From positions 310,001 to 374,000 of the forward strand of contig NZ_JASISY010000002.1 of assembly GCF_030063365.1 (NCBI RefSeq): DNA of 64,000 nt, read 5' to 3'. Below, piece by piece: positions 1-8,898 of this stretch. The position numbers were made by a program, and so were the translations under genes. How positions within the stretch are numbered: the stretch's first letter is position 1; each line of letters opens with the position of its first letter. Origin of the DNA: Cryobacterium sp. PH29-G1 (GTDB lineage: Bacteria > Actinomycetota > Actinomycetes > Actinomycetales > Microbacteriaceae). The notes beneath the pieces are model-generated. The model had not been told where the DNA came from, did not search any database, and was given only the letters and a program-made list of their open reading frames with translations.

Positions 1-2089
1 GGAGGGTGAGCGCCAGGAGGAAGATGAAGGCCGTCGACAGGGCGCTCCAGCCGCTGCGCTCGAAGAGCACCTGAGTGACGCCGATCATGAACGGCACCGC
101 CGTCACGACCAGAATCGCGCACCAGGCCCGGGGCGCCACCCGTCGGAGGAACGTTGCGACGATGGCGCCGATCGAGCCGAGCGATGTGGTGAGGCAGAGC
201 AGCGCAATGGTGCCCACGCCCAACAGGTCGAGCGCCGTCGCGAAGACGAACAGTGCATAGGCGTAGCCCGCACCGACGTGCAGGAATCGCGCCTGGGTCG
301 GCACGGTTCGCGCAATGACAACGAGGGTTCCGACGATCACCAGGCCCGCCCAGACGGTGACGACGTCATCGACCAGTGAGCAGACCGTGGCCAGCAGCAC
401 CGCGAAGTGGGCGCCCAGCACGAGGGGTAGGCGCATCTTCAGGGCGGCGTTCCGGAGACGCGGAACAGCGACGAGCGCCAGGCTCGCTGCCACGGCCAGG
501 CTCAGGGCGATCGCGATGCGCGACCACACGGGCAAACCGGGCTGGCAGGCAAATACCAGCCCGGCGAGGGCGGCGAGCCAGATCGCAATCGAGCCGGTCC
601 ACGCGGCCAGTCTTCGGGAATCGTGCGGGGAAGCATCCGTTCTGGCGGTATCGCGGCGCCTGGTCAATACCGAGAATGCTCCGAGCCCGGTCGACATGGC
701 GCCCAGGCCGAGCACGACGGCAAGAACACCAGCAGGAGACAGAAGACCGATCGCCCCGCTGTCGGAGCCGGTGAGTGCGGTGAGCACGGTGACCGCCCCG
801 ATCAGCATGGCGAAGAGAACGGGCGAGAGCACGCTCACCCCGGCCAGCGCGAATGCGCCGCTCAAAAAGGCTCTCCGCCTGAGGGTGCGCGCTCGCGGTG
901 CGAACACCTGCAGCGCGAGCAGTGCACCGGCGCCCGCCGCAGGGGTGATGGCCTGATACCAGTCGCCCATACCGTGCGCCCCAAGGTCGAGCGCGAACGG
1001 CAAGCAGACGGCGGCGGCCATCGCGGCAGCACCGGTCGCGGCGCTCCACAAGTTTCGGGCGAGCTGCCGCGTCGCAAGCAGGGCCAGCGCCGCGATGGCG
1101 GTCAGCACGGCGGTGATCGTCAGCCAGTACTGGGTCGTGCTGGTCAACTCGATGAACCAGATCTGGATCAGCACGATGCCGGTGGCGACGATCTGGATCG
1201 TGGCAATCGTCATCCGCTCAGCCGACAGGCGCGCATCAAACCGCTGGGCCAGACCCGGTATCGTCGCGATCAGGGCGAGCGCGGCGAAAGCAACTCCGAG
1301 GTGCCCGAGGGTTGCCGAGAGAGTGGTTGCGCCCGCGTAGCCCAGCATCGCGGGAACCAGGGTGAGCGCTGCGACCGAGATCCAGAGCCAGCTACGGATG
1401 CGTGCGAGCGTCGACGCCATGACCATTGCGGCGCCGCTGATCAGTGTTCCGGTGGCGGCGAACACCCACGGGCTGACTCCCGTCGGCACGAGTTCCGCGA
1501 ACGCGTACACGTCAAGGGCAACGAAAACCATCCCCAGGCCACCGACGGCTTCCGCCGAGAAGTGCAGCGTGCGGTGAGCCAGAAACCAGGCCCCGCCGAG
1601 AAAGAGGATGGTGATCAGGCCGACGATCACACTGCGCAGTGCGCGATCGGTGAGGTCGGGATTGAAGAAGGTGAAGACGATTGCCGAGACCGCGAACAAT
1701 CCAGCACCGGCGACTGCCAGCACTGACTGCACCGTCGCGCTGGACCGCGGCGCGACCGTGGCGGGGGCAGCGTCGGCACCAGGCTGCGCGGGTGCGCGCT
1801 GGCGTATCGGTGTCGGTGCCACGGCGCTGGATTCGGATTCGGATTCGGATTCGATCGTTGGGGACGGATGCGACACTCGAACGAGTGCCTCCTGTCGGGC
1901 TACGAGCGCCGCGGCGGCCGCCTCCGAGGCAGACCAGAGTTCGGCTGCCAGGACACCGACGAGTTCGGCGCCGCAATTGCGGCAGGGGCTGTCGGGCCGG
2001 GCGACCGCGCAGACGGGGCACGACTGCCGGTCGAGCAGACGGCGGATCGCGACGTCGTTCCAGGATTGCTCTGCTCGCGGCACGCTCAT
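1..2089 (-). CDS. Large multi-pass membrane protein with N-terminal zinc ribbon (3' end outside window)
   Basis: The reading frame opens with ATG at 2089 and stays open to the left edge, so at least 696 codons are present and the C-terminus is missing. I do not recognise a named family. Near the N-terminus a four-cysteine zinc ribbon is visible (C24-x2-C27 and C36-x2-C39). A hydrophilic Ala/Ser/Glu/Pro stretch with a Ser-Glu repeat follows, then a long succession of hydrophobic segments (for example AVAGAGLFAVSAIVF), consistent with well over ten membrane helices. The start overlaps the stop of the upstream Xre gene in an ATGA junction, so translation is probably coupled and the protein belongs to the same operon as the repressor and the DUF2975 protein. 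Its function is unknown; a large envelope or transport-like protein is possible. Confidence 0.7.
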   Translation of the reverse strand, partial: MSVPRAEQSWNDVAIRRLLDRQSCPVCAVARPDSPCRNCGAELVGVLAAELWSASEAAAAALVARQEALVRVSHPSPTIESESESESSAVAPTPIRQRAPAQPGADAAPATVAPRSSATVQSVLAVAGAGLFAVSAIVFTFFNPDLTDRALRSVIVGLITILFLGGAWFLAHRTLHFSAEAVGGLGMVFVALDVYAFAELVPTGVSPWVFAATGTLISGAAMVMASTLARIRSWLWISVAALTLVPAMLGYAGATTLSATLGHLGVAFAALALIATIPGLAQRFDARLSAERMTIATIQIVATGIVLIQIWFIELTSTTQYWLTITAVLTAIAALALLATRQLARNLWSAATGAAAMAAAVCLPFALDLGAHGMGDWYQAITPAAGAGALLALQVFAPRARTLRRRAFLSGAFALAGVSVLSPVLFAMLIGAVTVLTALTGSDSGAIGLLSPAGVLAVVLGLGAMSTGLGAFSVLTRRRDTARTDASPHDSRRLAAWTGSIAIWLAALAGLVFACQPGLPVWSRIAIALSLAVAASLALVAVPRLRNAALKMRLPLVLGAHFAVLLATVCSLVDDVVTVWAGLVIVGTLVVIARTVPTQARFLHVGAGYAYALFVFATALDLLGVGTIALLCLTTSLGSIGAIVATFLRRVAPRAWCAILVVTAVPFMIGVTQVLFERSGWSALSTAFIFLLALTL
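1829..1852. repeat. GGATTC hexanucleotide x4 (codes Ser-Glu repeat)
   Basis: Four perfect tandem copies of GGATTC lie inside the coding region of the left-edge membrane protein. On the minus strand they encode an alternating Glu-Ser stretch in the linker between the zinc ribbon and the first membrane helix. The unit is six bases, so changes in copy number keep the frame. Confidence 0.9.
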
Positions 2090-2334
2090 GCCCCCGTCAA
2101 TGTGGACTTGGCCTCCGTGGCGGTCTCGTCTTCTGGCACCCACATGAAGATGTCGCCGGGCTGGCATTCCAGCACGCGGCAGATCGCGTCCAGAGTGGAG
2201 AATCGCACGGCCTTCGCCCGACCGTTCTTGAGCACGGATACGTTGGCCGGCGTGATGTCGATCGCTGCGGCGAAATCCGCGACCGACATCTTCTTCTTGG
2301 CGAGTTCGACGTCGAGGTTGATCACGATCGGCAT
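2086..2334 (-). CDS. Small Cro/Xre-family (YozG-like) HTH transcriptional regulator
   Basis: This 82-residue protein is almost entirely a helix-turn-helix domain. The recognisable pattern is MSVADFAAAIDITPANVSVL followed by a segment that reads KAVRFSTLDAICRVLECQPG, typical of the short Cro/C1 regulators that travel with DUF2975 membrane proteins. Such proteins bind operator DNA as dimers. The ATG lies in a TGATG overlap with the stop of the upstream DUF2975 gene, and the stop lies in an ATGA overlap with the start of the large membrane protein. All three are therefore very likely one translationally coupled unit. It is inferred to bind the palindrome at 2823-2850 that flanks the predicted promoter of the operon; no direct evidence of the target exists in the sequence. 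Confidence 0.85.
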   Translation of the reverse strand: MPIVINLDVELAKKKMSVADFAAAIDITPANVSVLKNGRAKAVRFSTLDAICRVLECQPGDIFMWVPEDETATEAKSTLTGA

Positions 2335-2810
2335 CAGACCACTTCCGCCAGATCGCGTTCGAGTTGGGAAGCCTGACGGAGGAGCCCGCGCATGACAACG
2401 ACCAGCAAGGCGAGTCCGGATCCGACGACGATCCCGAGCCAGCACAGGATGGTTACCGAAGGCGATGCAACTCCCGCGATCGCCAGGGTGATGAACGATC
2501 CGACGATGAGGAGTGTCGCCAAAGCGACCAGGCCGAGGACGATATTGACGTAGGTGAACGCCGTTTCGCTGAAGATGATGGATGCCCGCACCAGAGACAG
2601 CAGTCGCCAGACGCAGACGAGCGCGACCTGCACGCAGAGCAGGAACCCCACTGTGACTATGATGCCCGGCAGCTGGAGGTAGCCGAGTTGGGGAGATCTG
2701 TCGACCATCTGCTGAGCGACCGCGGGAACCACGAACACCTGGCACACCAGCAACAGTGCTATCAGTGCCAGAATGAGCGTTTTCAGTGTGACGATCGCCG
2801 TGCGATGCAT
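2334..2810 (-). CDS. DUF2975-type membrane protein
   Basis: The protein has 158 residues with four predicted hydrophobic helices and short loops, the usual size and shape of DUF2975 proteins. That family is normally encoded immediately before a small Xre repressor, as here. I chose the ATG at 2810 rather than the longer upstream reading frame because the protein then begins with a short basic stretch followed by a membrane helix, and because TAGGAT sits about 7 bases before it as a ribosome-binding site. The longer N-terminal extension would cross the promoter region and looks non-coding. Function is not established. By analogy it may sense a membrane signal and antagonise or sequester its partner repressor, which is inference from gene pairing only. 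Confidence 0.75.
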   Translation of the reverse strand: MHRTAIVTLKTLILALIALLLVCQVFVVPAVAQQMVDRSPQLGYLQLPGIIVTVGFLLCVQVALVCVWRLLSLVRASIIFSETAFTYVNIVLGLVALATLLIVGSFITLAIAGVASPSVTILCWLGIVVGSGLALLVVVMRGLLRQASQLERDLAEVV

Positions 2811-2822
2811 GAAAATCCTATC

Positions 2823-2850
2823 GTTTATCGGTGTCATTCTATCGATAAAC
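2823..2850. promoter_or_regulatory. Palindromic operator candidate around the -10 box of the DUF2975-xre operon
   Basis: GTTTATCG (2823-2830) and its exact reverse complement CGATAAAC (2843-2850) flank a 12-base spacer. On the minus strand the spacer contains TAGAAT (2836-2841), a good -10 hexamer about 26 bases upstream of the DUF2975 start codon. A dimeric repressor on the two half-sites would straddle the -10 element, so the small Xre protein encoded by the same operon is the natural candidate ligand. The surrounding DNA is distinctly AT-rich compared with the window. Confidence 0.6.
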
Positions 2851-3167
2851 AATATACACACGTTTCTTCGGACAATACGACTGTACGAACGTGTCCTCGC
2901 TCCCGACCGAATCAGCCGGGTCATGACCGCCTTCATCGTCTCTTCGATCGTCCCGGACCGCGGCTGGCCCGATCCACCTGGGCGCCATCGGCAGTGCCGA
3001 TTTTCCTGCAGTAGAGCGGTGCGGGAATTTCCGGCGCGGCCCTCGCCCGCGATCGGACAGTCCCAAAAAAACATTTCTTACGGTTTCTTTGACTGATTTC
3101 GACGTTTTAGTGCTTGTATCCCTGATTATTCCTCAGGAATGTCGGTGGTCGGGTGTTGGGTTGAATC
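2851..3167. other. Intergenic region between divergent operons
   Basis: I see no gene here. The left part is AT-rich promoter DNA for the minus-strand DUF2975 operon. The right part precedes the HNH gene. It holds TTGACT at 3089-3094 as a possible -35 element and a 13-base palindrome, ATTCC-TCA-GGAAT, at 3128-3140, about 28 bases before the ATG at 3168. The palindrome is a plausible operator, but no regulator can be assigned. Confidence 0.5.
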
Positions 3168-4825
3168 ATGAACAACTTAGCGATGGAGCTCACTCGAGTG
3201 GCGGCCTCCGTCGCCGCGCTCGGTGGGTCCAGCGCAGCGTTCGGCAGCCTGTCGGATGCAGAGGTGCTCGCTGCTCGTGCCCCGATCGCCGATCTGCTCC
3301 GACTGAGCAACACGGTCGCAGCGTTGCTGGCGGCACGATCGCCGAGCGGTCCCGCCCGGAGTTAGGTCAGTCCGGGTTGGCGGCGCGCTTCGGATTTGGC
3401 AACCCCACGCTGATGGTGCAAGACGCCACCGGTCTCAGCCGCGTGGAGGCGGGTCGGCTGCTGGCCGTCGGTGTTTTGATGGGCGACACTGACACCGCTG
3501 AACGGCAGGCGGCCGATGCCGTTCGAGCGGCTGAGCGGGCAGCGCAGGCTGCCGCCGACTTCGCCGCCGAAGCAGAACGCGAAGCGGAGCGGGAGGCGGA
3601 GCGGGCCGCCGTCTGGGCCGCGCTGCACCCAGATCTTCCGCCACTGCCGGTGGCCGTCCCCCGCCCGCTGCCACCGGTCGTGCCCGTAGCCTCGGTCGGA
3701 CCAGTGGTGGTGCCGTGGCAGGCGCCGATCGTGCATGCCGTCGCCGACGGCACCTTCTCGCCCGGTGTCGGTGACGCCGTTCTGCGCGGGCTGGGTACGC
3801 TGGATCAGGCGATCACGGCCGAGAAGCTCGCTGCCGCGCTGCGGGTGCTGTTGGCGGAGGTGCCCGGGATGAATTCCGAGCAGGCATATAAGCGGGCTCG
3901 GCGGTCGCGGGACGCCCTGGACGCTGCGGGTATTGCGGCGCGGGAGAAGCAGGCGCGCGACGACACGACCTGGTCGTTGTGGCGGCGGGCGGACGGCATG
4001 GTGACCTTACACGCCCTGTTGGCACCGGAGCAGGGCGAACTGTGGCTGGCGACCTATGACGCGCTGACCAGTCCGCGGCGCGGTGGGGTACGGTTCGTCG
4101 ACCAGGAACGAGCCGCGTGGGCGCAGAGCGTGAAAGACGACCCCCGCACCCTCGCCCAGATCGCCGCGGACTCCTTCACCCAACTACTCAAACTCGGCGC
4201 CGACGCCGACCCGAACACAATGTTCGGCGGGCGCCGCCCTGTCGTGCAGATCATCGTCACCGAACACGACCGCCCCACCACCATTTCCGACCCCGACCCC
4301 GACCCCAGGGTCGGCACGACAGCTGGCACGGAAGAAGGCGGAAGCGCCAAATCAATCTTCGGATACCTCGAGGGCAACCCGGCCCCGGTATCTGCCGGCA
4401 CGATCGATCGGCAACTCTGCGACACCGGCTACCTCGGAATCCTGTTCAGCCAGTCCGGGCAACCCCTCAACATCGGGCGAGAACAACGGCTTTTCAACCG
4501 CGAGCAGCGTCGGGCACTCGCAGCGCGTGACGGCGGATGCCGCTGGCCCGGCTGCGATCAACCACCATCCTGGGCAGAAGCGCACCACATCGACAAGTGG
4601 TCTGATCACGGACTTTCCGACGTAGATCTCGGCATATTACTGTGTGCTTTTCATCACCTGTTGCTGCACAACCGACACTGGAAGATCCATCTCCGCGACG
4701 GCCGGTATTGGTTGAAACCCCCGATTGAGATCGATCCCGAGCAGGAGTTGATCGCCCTCACCAACAAGAGTGCGCTCATGCCGGATCAGATGCCGGGTCG
4801 TCCCCACGACGATGACCGAAACTAG
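3168..4825 (+). pseudogene. DUF222/HNH endonuclease-domain protein, split by a frameshift
   Basis: The N-terminal part of a DUF222 protein starts at the ATG at 3168 (MNNLAMELTRV) and includes the family-like segment LSDAEVLAARAPIADLLRLS, but this frame stops at 3365. The rest of the family sequence continues in another frame from about 3338 (IAERSRPELGQSGLAARFG) to the stop at 4825. Joining them needs a -1 shift near 3330-3338, as after a one-base deletion; the intact protein would have about 552 residues. The second part has an Ala/Glu-rich coiled stretch near 3540-3610 and a C-terminal HNH domain (CRWPGCDQ, EAHHIDKW, LLCAFHHLLLHN). In the HNH core the position five residues before the LLC cysteine, normally Asn or Asp, is Leu, so nuclease activity is doubtful. 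It could be a pseudogene, a recoded gene or a sequencing error. DUF222/HNH genes are multicopy accessory genes in actinobacteria. Confidence 0.8.
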
Positions 4826-4875
4826 GTCGTCGGGTTTCCCGCTCCGCGCCCGGCACCGAGACATCCACCCGCTAC

Positions 4876-4955
4876 GGGATGGCGGTCTCGACGGGCTCGA
4901 CCAACGAACGAGGGGCGACCGGAATCCGGGATATTCGAACGACGACTATCGAAAC
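4876..4955. repeat. Dispersed intergenic repeat, copy 1
   Basis: This 80-base unit begins with GGGATGGCGGTCTCGAC plus a GCTCGACC motif and ends with CGACGACTATCGAAAC. The two ends are imperfect inverted repeats of each other (GTCTCGA against TCGAAAC). A second copy with the same ends and a different middle lies 135 bases downstream. The pattern resembles REP-like intergenic elements of Microbacteriaceae; that identification is inference. Confidence 0.6.
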
Positions 4956-4962
4956 TGAGCAG

Positions 4963-4994
4963 CTGCGGTGCCCGCCGCCGTGGCTGGCACCGCA
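4963..4994. repeat. Inverted repeat between the two dispersed repeat copies
   Basis: CTGCGGTGCC (4963-4972) and its exact complement GGCACCGCAG (4985-4994) flank 12 bases. The hairpin lies between the two longer repeat copies. It could act as a terminator for the HNH gene reading right or for era reading left, but no T-run follows on either strand. Confidence 0.5.
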
Positions 4995-5010
4995 GACAGC
5001 TGCGCGTCCT

Positions 5011-5089
5011 GGGATGGCGGTCTCGACAAGCTCGACCGGCGGGTTGGGGAAGCCCGAAACCGGGTCGCCCGCGCGACGACTATCGAAAC
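5011..5089. repeat. Dispersed intergenic repeat, copy 2
   Basis: This unit has the same ends as the copy at 4876: GGGATGGCGGTCTCGAC at its left and CGACGACTATCGAAAC at its right, in the same orientation, with a diverged middle. It lies 8 bases beyond the era stop codon and could form a hairpin in the era transcript through its imperfectly complementary ends. Confidence 0.6.
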
Positions 5090-5097
5090 CAGAGCCG

Positions 5098-6015
5098 CTA
5101 GAAGCCGAGGCGGCCGAGCTGCTTCGGGTCGCGCTGCCATTCCTTGGCGATCTTCACCCGCAGCGACAAGAACACGCGCTTGCCAACAAGCGGTTCGATC
5201 TGCTTGCGCGCACGGGTACCGACATCCTTCAGCCGGCTACCCGACTTACCGATGATGATGCCCTTTTGGCTGTCTCGTTCCACGAACAGGTTGGCGTAGA
5301 TCTCGACAAGTTCCTGGTCGTCACGCTCGATGATGTCGTCGATCGTCACGGCGATGGAGTGCGGAAGTTCATCGGTGACGCCTTCAAGTGCCGCCTCGCG
5401 GATGTACTCCGAGATGCGCGATTCGAGCGTCTCATCGGTGACCGCGTCGGCCGGGTAGAGCGGCGCATCCGCGTGCGGCAGCAGCCGCAGCAGCTGGGTG
5501 GCCAGCGTGTCGAGCTGGATGCGACTGGTTGAGGAAATCGGCACGATCGCCTCCCAATCGCGCAGTTGCGACACCGCGAGCAGCTGATTGGCAACGTTGG
5601 TTTTCGAGGACGCGTCAATCTTGGTGACGATGGCGACCTTCTTGGCGCGAGGGAAGGCATCCAACTGCTCGTTGATGAACTTATCCCCCGGGCCGATCGG
5701 TTCGTTGGCCGGAATGCACAGGCCGATCACGTCGACGCCGGCCAAGGTGGCGGTGACCAGGCTGTTGAGTCGCTCGCCGAGGAGGGTGCGCGGGCGGTGG
5801 ATGCCGGGGGTGTCGACCAGGATGAGCTGGCCGTTCTTCTGGTGCACAATGCCGCGAATGGCGCGGCGGGTGGTTTGCGGCTTCGACGAGGTGATCGCAA
5901 CTTTCTCGCCCACCAGTGCGTTCGTCAGGGTGGACTTGCCCACGTTGGGGCGTCCCACGAACGAGACGAATCCCGCTCGGTACCCTGCGGGGTGGGGCTC
6001 TGCTGCTACGGTCAT
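5098..6015 (-). CDS. era: GTPase Era
   Basis: Era is an essential GTPase that binds 16S rRNA and acts in 30S ribosomal subunit maturation. The 305-residue protein has the G-domain motifs in order: GRPNVGKST (21-29), PQTTR (46-50), DTPG (68-71) and TKID (131-134). A C-terminal KH domain contains the loop IGKSGSRLKDVG. Length is normal for the family. The ATG lies in an ATGA overlap with the stop of the upstream corC gene, so it is the last gene of the hrcA-to-era chain. Co-location with ybeY, another rRNA maturation gene, fits its role. Confidence 0.97.
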   Translation of the reverse strand: MTVAAEPHPAGYRAGFVSFVGRPNVGKSTLTNALVGEKVAITSSKPQTTRRAIRGIVHQKNGQLILVDTPGIHRPRTLLGERLNSLVTATLAGVDVIGLCIPANEPIGPGDKFINEQLDAFPRAKKVAIVTKIDASSKTNVANQLLAVSQLRDWEAIVPISSTSRIQLDTLATQLLRLLPHADAPLYPADAVTDETLESRISEYIREAALEGVTDELPHSIAVTIDDIIERDDQELVEIYANLFVERDSQKGIIIGKSGSRLKDVGTRARKQIEPLVGKRVFLSLRVKIAKEWQRDPKQLGRLGF

Positions 6016-7349
6016 GACCGTTCTCCTTCATCATCTGACGCTGTGCTCGTGCTACTACTCGGTACGGTGAGGAATGCGGTCTGCGCATCAATCAAAGCTT
6101 CATCGCGCTCCACCAACACCGTGCTGATGCGCTTGCGGCGGCCTTCGGTACGTTCGGCGGTGAGGTTCAATCCGCTCACGGACACGACCGACCCCGGCAC
6201 CGGCAGCCGTCCGAGGGCTTTGGCCAGCAGGCCACCCACCGAGTCGACGTCATCGTCGTCGAGTTCGAGATCGAACAGCTCACCGAGTTCATCAACCGGG
6301 AGGCGGGCGCTCACGCGAAAATGTCCATCGCCGAGGTCTTCGAACTCCACCACGTCGCGGTCATACTCGTCGGAAATATCGCCGACGAGTTCCTCGATCA
6401 GGTCTTCGAGGGTGACCAGTCCGGCGATTCCGCCATACTCGTCAACGACCATGGCCAGGTGGTTGGACTCGAGCTGCATTTGTCGCAGCATGTCGTCAGC
6501 CTTTTTCGACTCGGGCACGAAAACGGCCGGTCGGGCCAGATCGGCCACGGTGAGTTGGAGGGCATTGATCGGGCGTTCAAAGACCAGCCGAGCCACGTCA
6601 CGCAGGTACAAAATTCCCGCGACGTCATCGACCTCACCGTCGACCACGGGAACACGCGAGGTGCCACTGCTCAGGAAGAGGCCCATGGCCGCGTCGATGC
6701 TCGCATCGGCGTCGATGGTGATCATGTCGGTGCGCGGAATCATGACCTCGCGCACGACCGTCTCGCTGAATTCGAAGATGGAGTGGATGAGTTCCCGGTC
6801 TTCTTCTTCGATCACGTCGAGCTCGGTCGCCTCGTCCACCATGCTCAGGAGCTGGTCCTCGGAGGTGAAGGTGGCGAGCTTGGTACGCCCGGGAGTAACC
6901 CGGTTGCCCAGGGCCACGAGGGCGTTCGCGATCGGGCCGAGCAACACCCGGGCGAAGTGCACCAGCAGCGCCGTCGCAGAGAGCAGATTGATGGGGTGGG
7001 CACGGCCGACGCTGCGCGGGCTGGCGCCGACCAGCACGAACGACACCGAAGTCATGATCAGTGACGACAGCAGCAAGGCCAACCACAGCGCATCGATCGT
7101 GGTGGCGAACACCAGGGTCACCAGCACGGCGGCCGTCGTCTCAGCGGTAATACGAATGAAGTTGATCGCGTTCAGGTGCGCGCCGGTATCGTCGGCGATG
7201 GCCTGCAGTGACCGTTTGGCGCGATGACTGGCCACCAGGCTCGCGATATCGGCCCGGGACTGGGTCGTGATTGCGGCGTCGACGGCGGCCATGAGCCCGG
7301 CAAACACCACGAGGATGACCGCCGCATAAATGAACCACACGATGAGCAT
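6012..7349 (-). CDS. CorC/HlyC-type transporter (DUF21 plus CBS pair)
   Basis: The 445-residue protein has the three-part build of the CNNM/CorC family. An N-terminal DUF21 membrane domain with about four helices (residues 1 to roughly 150) is followed by a CBS domain pair (about 205-330, including REVMIPRTDM and the segment EYGGIAGLVTLEDLIEELVG). A C-terminal CorC_HlyC domain (about 345-425) completes it. Family members are linked to magnesium or divalent cation export. The CBS domains are expected to bind adenine nucleotides. The gene overlaps its neighbours on both sides (1 base with ybeY, 4 bases with era), so it is co-translated with rRNA-maturation genes, a common arrangement in actinobacteria. 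Confidence 0.9.
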   Translation of the reverse strand: MLIVWFIYAAVILVVFAGLMAAVDAAITTQSRADIASLVASHRAKRSLQAIADDTGAHLNAINFIRITAETTAAVLVTLVFATTIDALWLALLLSSLIMTSVSFVLVGASPRSVGRAHPINLLSATALLVHFARVLLGPIANALVALGNRVTPGRTKLATFTSEDQLLSMVDEATELDVIEEEDRELIHSIFEFSETVVREVMIPRTDMITIDADASIDAAMGLFLSSGTSRVPVVDGEVDDVAGILYLRDVARLVFERPINALQLTVADLARPAVFVPESKKADDMLRQMQLESNHLAMVVDEYGGIAGLVTLEDLIEELVGDISDEYDRDVVEFEDLGDGHFRVSARLPVDELGELFDLELDDDDVDSVGGLLAKALGRLPVPGSVVSVSGLNLTAERTEGRRKRISTVLVERDEALIDAQTAFLTVPSSSTSTASDDEGERS

Positions 7350-7813
7350 CAGTGGCGTTGTCGTTCCTGCATGGCAAAGCCAACGAGAATGTCGCGCTGA
7401 ATGCCGAACATTTCTTTCTCTTCGGCCGGTTCGGCATGATCGAAACCGAGCAGGTGCAGCACGCCGTGGGTGGTGAGCAGCAGTAGTTCGTCGAGGGTGC
7501 TGTGACCGGCGGTCTCAGCCTGCTCCTTGGCGACCTGCGGGCAGAGCACAATATCGCCGAGCAGGCCCGGCGGGGTCTCCTGGTCTTCGGTGCCGGGGCG
7601 CAGCTCGTCCATCGGAAAGCTGAGCACGTCGGTGGGACCGGGCTCGTCCATCCACTGCACGTGCAGCTGCTCCATGGCACCCTCGTCGACGAGCACGATG
7701 GCCAGTTCGGCGTCAGCGTGCACGTGCATGGTGTCGAGCGCGAATGCAGCGAGGCGCAGAATGGTGGCCTCATCGACCGGAATGGTCGACTCGTTGTTGA
7801 TTTCGATGCTCAA
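7349..7813 (-). CDS. ybeY: Endoribonuclease YbeY (rRNA maturation factor)
   Basis: YbeY is a zinc-dependent endoribonuclease involved in 16S rRNA 3' processing and ribosome quality control. The 154-residue protein carries the hallmark H3xH5xH zinc site as [11 protein letters not shown] (His116, His120, His126). The start appears to be TTG at 7813, inside a TTGA overlap with the phoH stop, with GGAG about 6 bases upstream. Overlapping placement after phoH is the classic order (phoH-ybeY-corC-era). Confidence 0.95.
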   Translation of the reverse strand: MSIEINNESTIPVDEATILRLAAFALDTMHVHADAELAIVLVDEGAMEQLHVQWMDEPGPTDVLSFPMDELRPGTEDQETPPGLLGDIVLCPQVAKEQAETAGHSTLDELLLLTTHGVLHLLGFDHAEPAEEKEMFGIQRDILVGFAMQERQRH

Positions 7814-8898
7814 CTGGAACTCCGTTTCGGGGTGCGGCCCGGCGTCATGCCGCGTTGGGGGCCACGGGTGGCAAAATCTCGGGCTTCGGCGCTCTCCTGT
7901 CGGAGGGCCTGTTTCTGCGCGTCGTACTCGGTATAGGCATCGACGATGCGGCCAACGAGCGAGTGCCGCACAACGTCGGCACTGCTCAAATAGGCGAAGT
8001 GGATGTCGTCGATCCCGTCCAGCACGCGGGTGACCAGTTTGAGGCCACTGGTGCCGACCGGCAGATCGATCTGGGTGACGTCGCCGGTGATGACCATCTT
8101 CGAGCCGAAGCCGAGACGCGTCAAAAACATCTTCATTTGTTCCGGCGTGGTGTTCTGTGCTTCGTCGAGCACGACGAAGCTCGCGTTGAGGGTGCGCCCG
8201 CGCATATAGGCGAGTGGTGCGACCTCGATGGTGCCCGCGGCGAGCAGTTTGGGGATCAGCTCGGGGTCGAGCATCTCCCCGAGTGCGTCGTAGAGCGGCC
8301 GCAGGTAGGGGTCGATCTTGTCGGTGAGGGTGCCGGGCAGAAAGCCGAGCCGTTCCCCGGCTTCAACGGCCGGACGGGTCAGGATGATGCGCTCGACCTC
8401 TTTGTTCTGCAGGGCACGAACCGCCTTCGCCATGGCCAGGTAGGTCTTTCCGGTGCCGGCCGGGCCGATACCAAAGACGACGGTGTTGTCGTCGATCGCG
8501 TCGACGTACTGCTTCTGACCGATTGATTTGGCGCGAATACTCTTGCCCCGTGCCGTCAGAATGGGCGCGCCGAGCTGGGCGGAGGGGCTCACCGAACTGT
8601 CAGCGGCGAGCATCCGCGCCGCCGTGGCGACCTCGGTCTCGCCCAGATCGTGCCCGGTGCGCAGGGCCAGCTGCAATTCTTCGATCAGGCGCCCCACCGC
8701 CGCCACGTCGTCGGCCGCGCCGATGAGGGTGACATCGTTGCCGCGCACGTGCACGTCGACGTTCGGGTAGGCGCCTTCGATGGCGCTGAGGTAGCGGTCC
8801 TCGGGACCGAGCAGGCGCACCATCGCGACGCCGTCGACGGTGAAGCGCAGTTCAGCGTTCGAGCTGGCGCCGGAGCTGTCGGATTTAGAGGGCGCCAA
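7810..8898 (-). CDS. phoH: PhoH-like ATPase
   Basis: The 362-residue protein has a PhoH ATPase domain with Walker A GPAGTGKT (145-152) and Walker B FVVLDEAQ (about 241-248). A KH-like N-terminal region with the segment [19 protein letters not shown] comes first. PhoH proteins are predicted RNA-associated ATPases or helicases. The open frame extends to 9213, but that upstream part is antisense-like, Arg/Ser-rich and lies over the HIT gene. I chose TTG at 8898, preceded by a strong GGGGGAGG six bases upstream and overlapping the HIT stop by 14 bases. It is coupled to ybeY at its 3' end. Confidence 0.93.
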   Translation of the reverse strand: MAPSKSDSSGASSNAELRFTVDGVAMVRLLGPEDRYLSAIEGAYPNVDVHVRGNDVTLIGAADDVAAVGRLIEELQLALRTGHDLGETEVATAARMLAADSSVSPSAQLGAPILTARGKSIRAKSIGQKQYVDAIDDNTVVFGIGPAGTGKTYLAMAKAVRALQNKEVERIILTRPAVEAGERLGFLPGTLTDKIDPYLRPLYDALGEMLDPELIPKLLAAGTIEVAPLAYMRGRTLNASFVVLDEAQNTTPEQMKMFLTRLGFGSKMVITGDVTQIDLPVGTSGLKLVTRVLDGIDDIHFAYLSSADVVRHSLVGRIVDAYTEYDAQKQALRQESAEARDFATRGPQRGMTPGRTPKRSSS

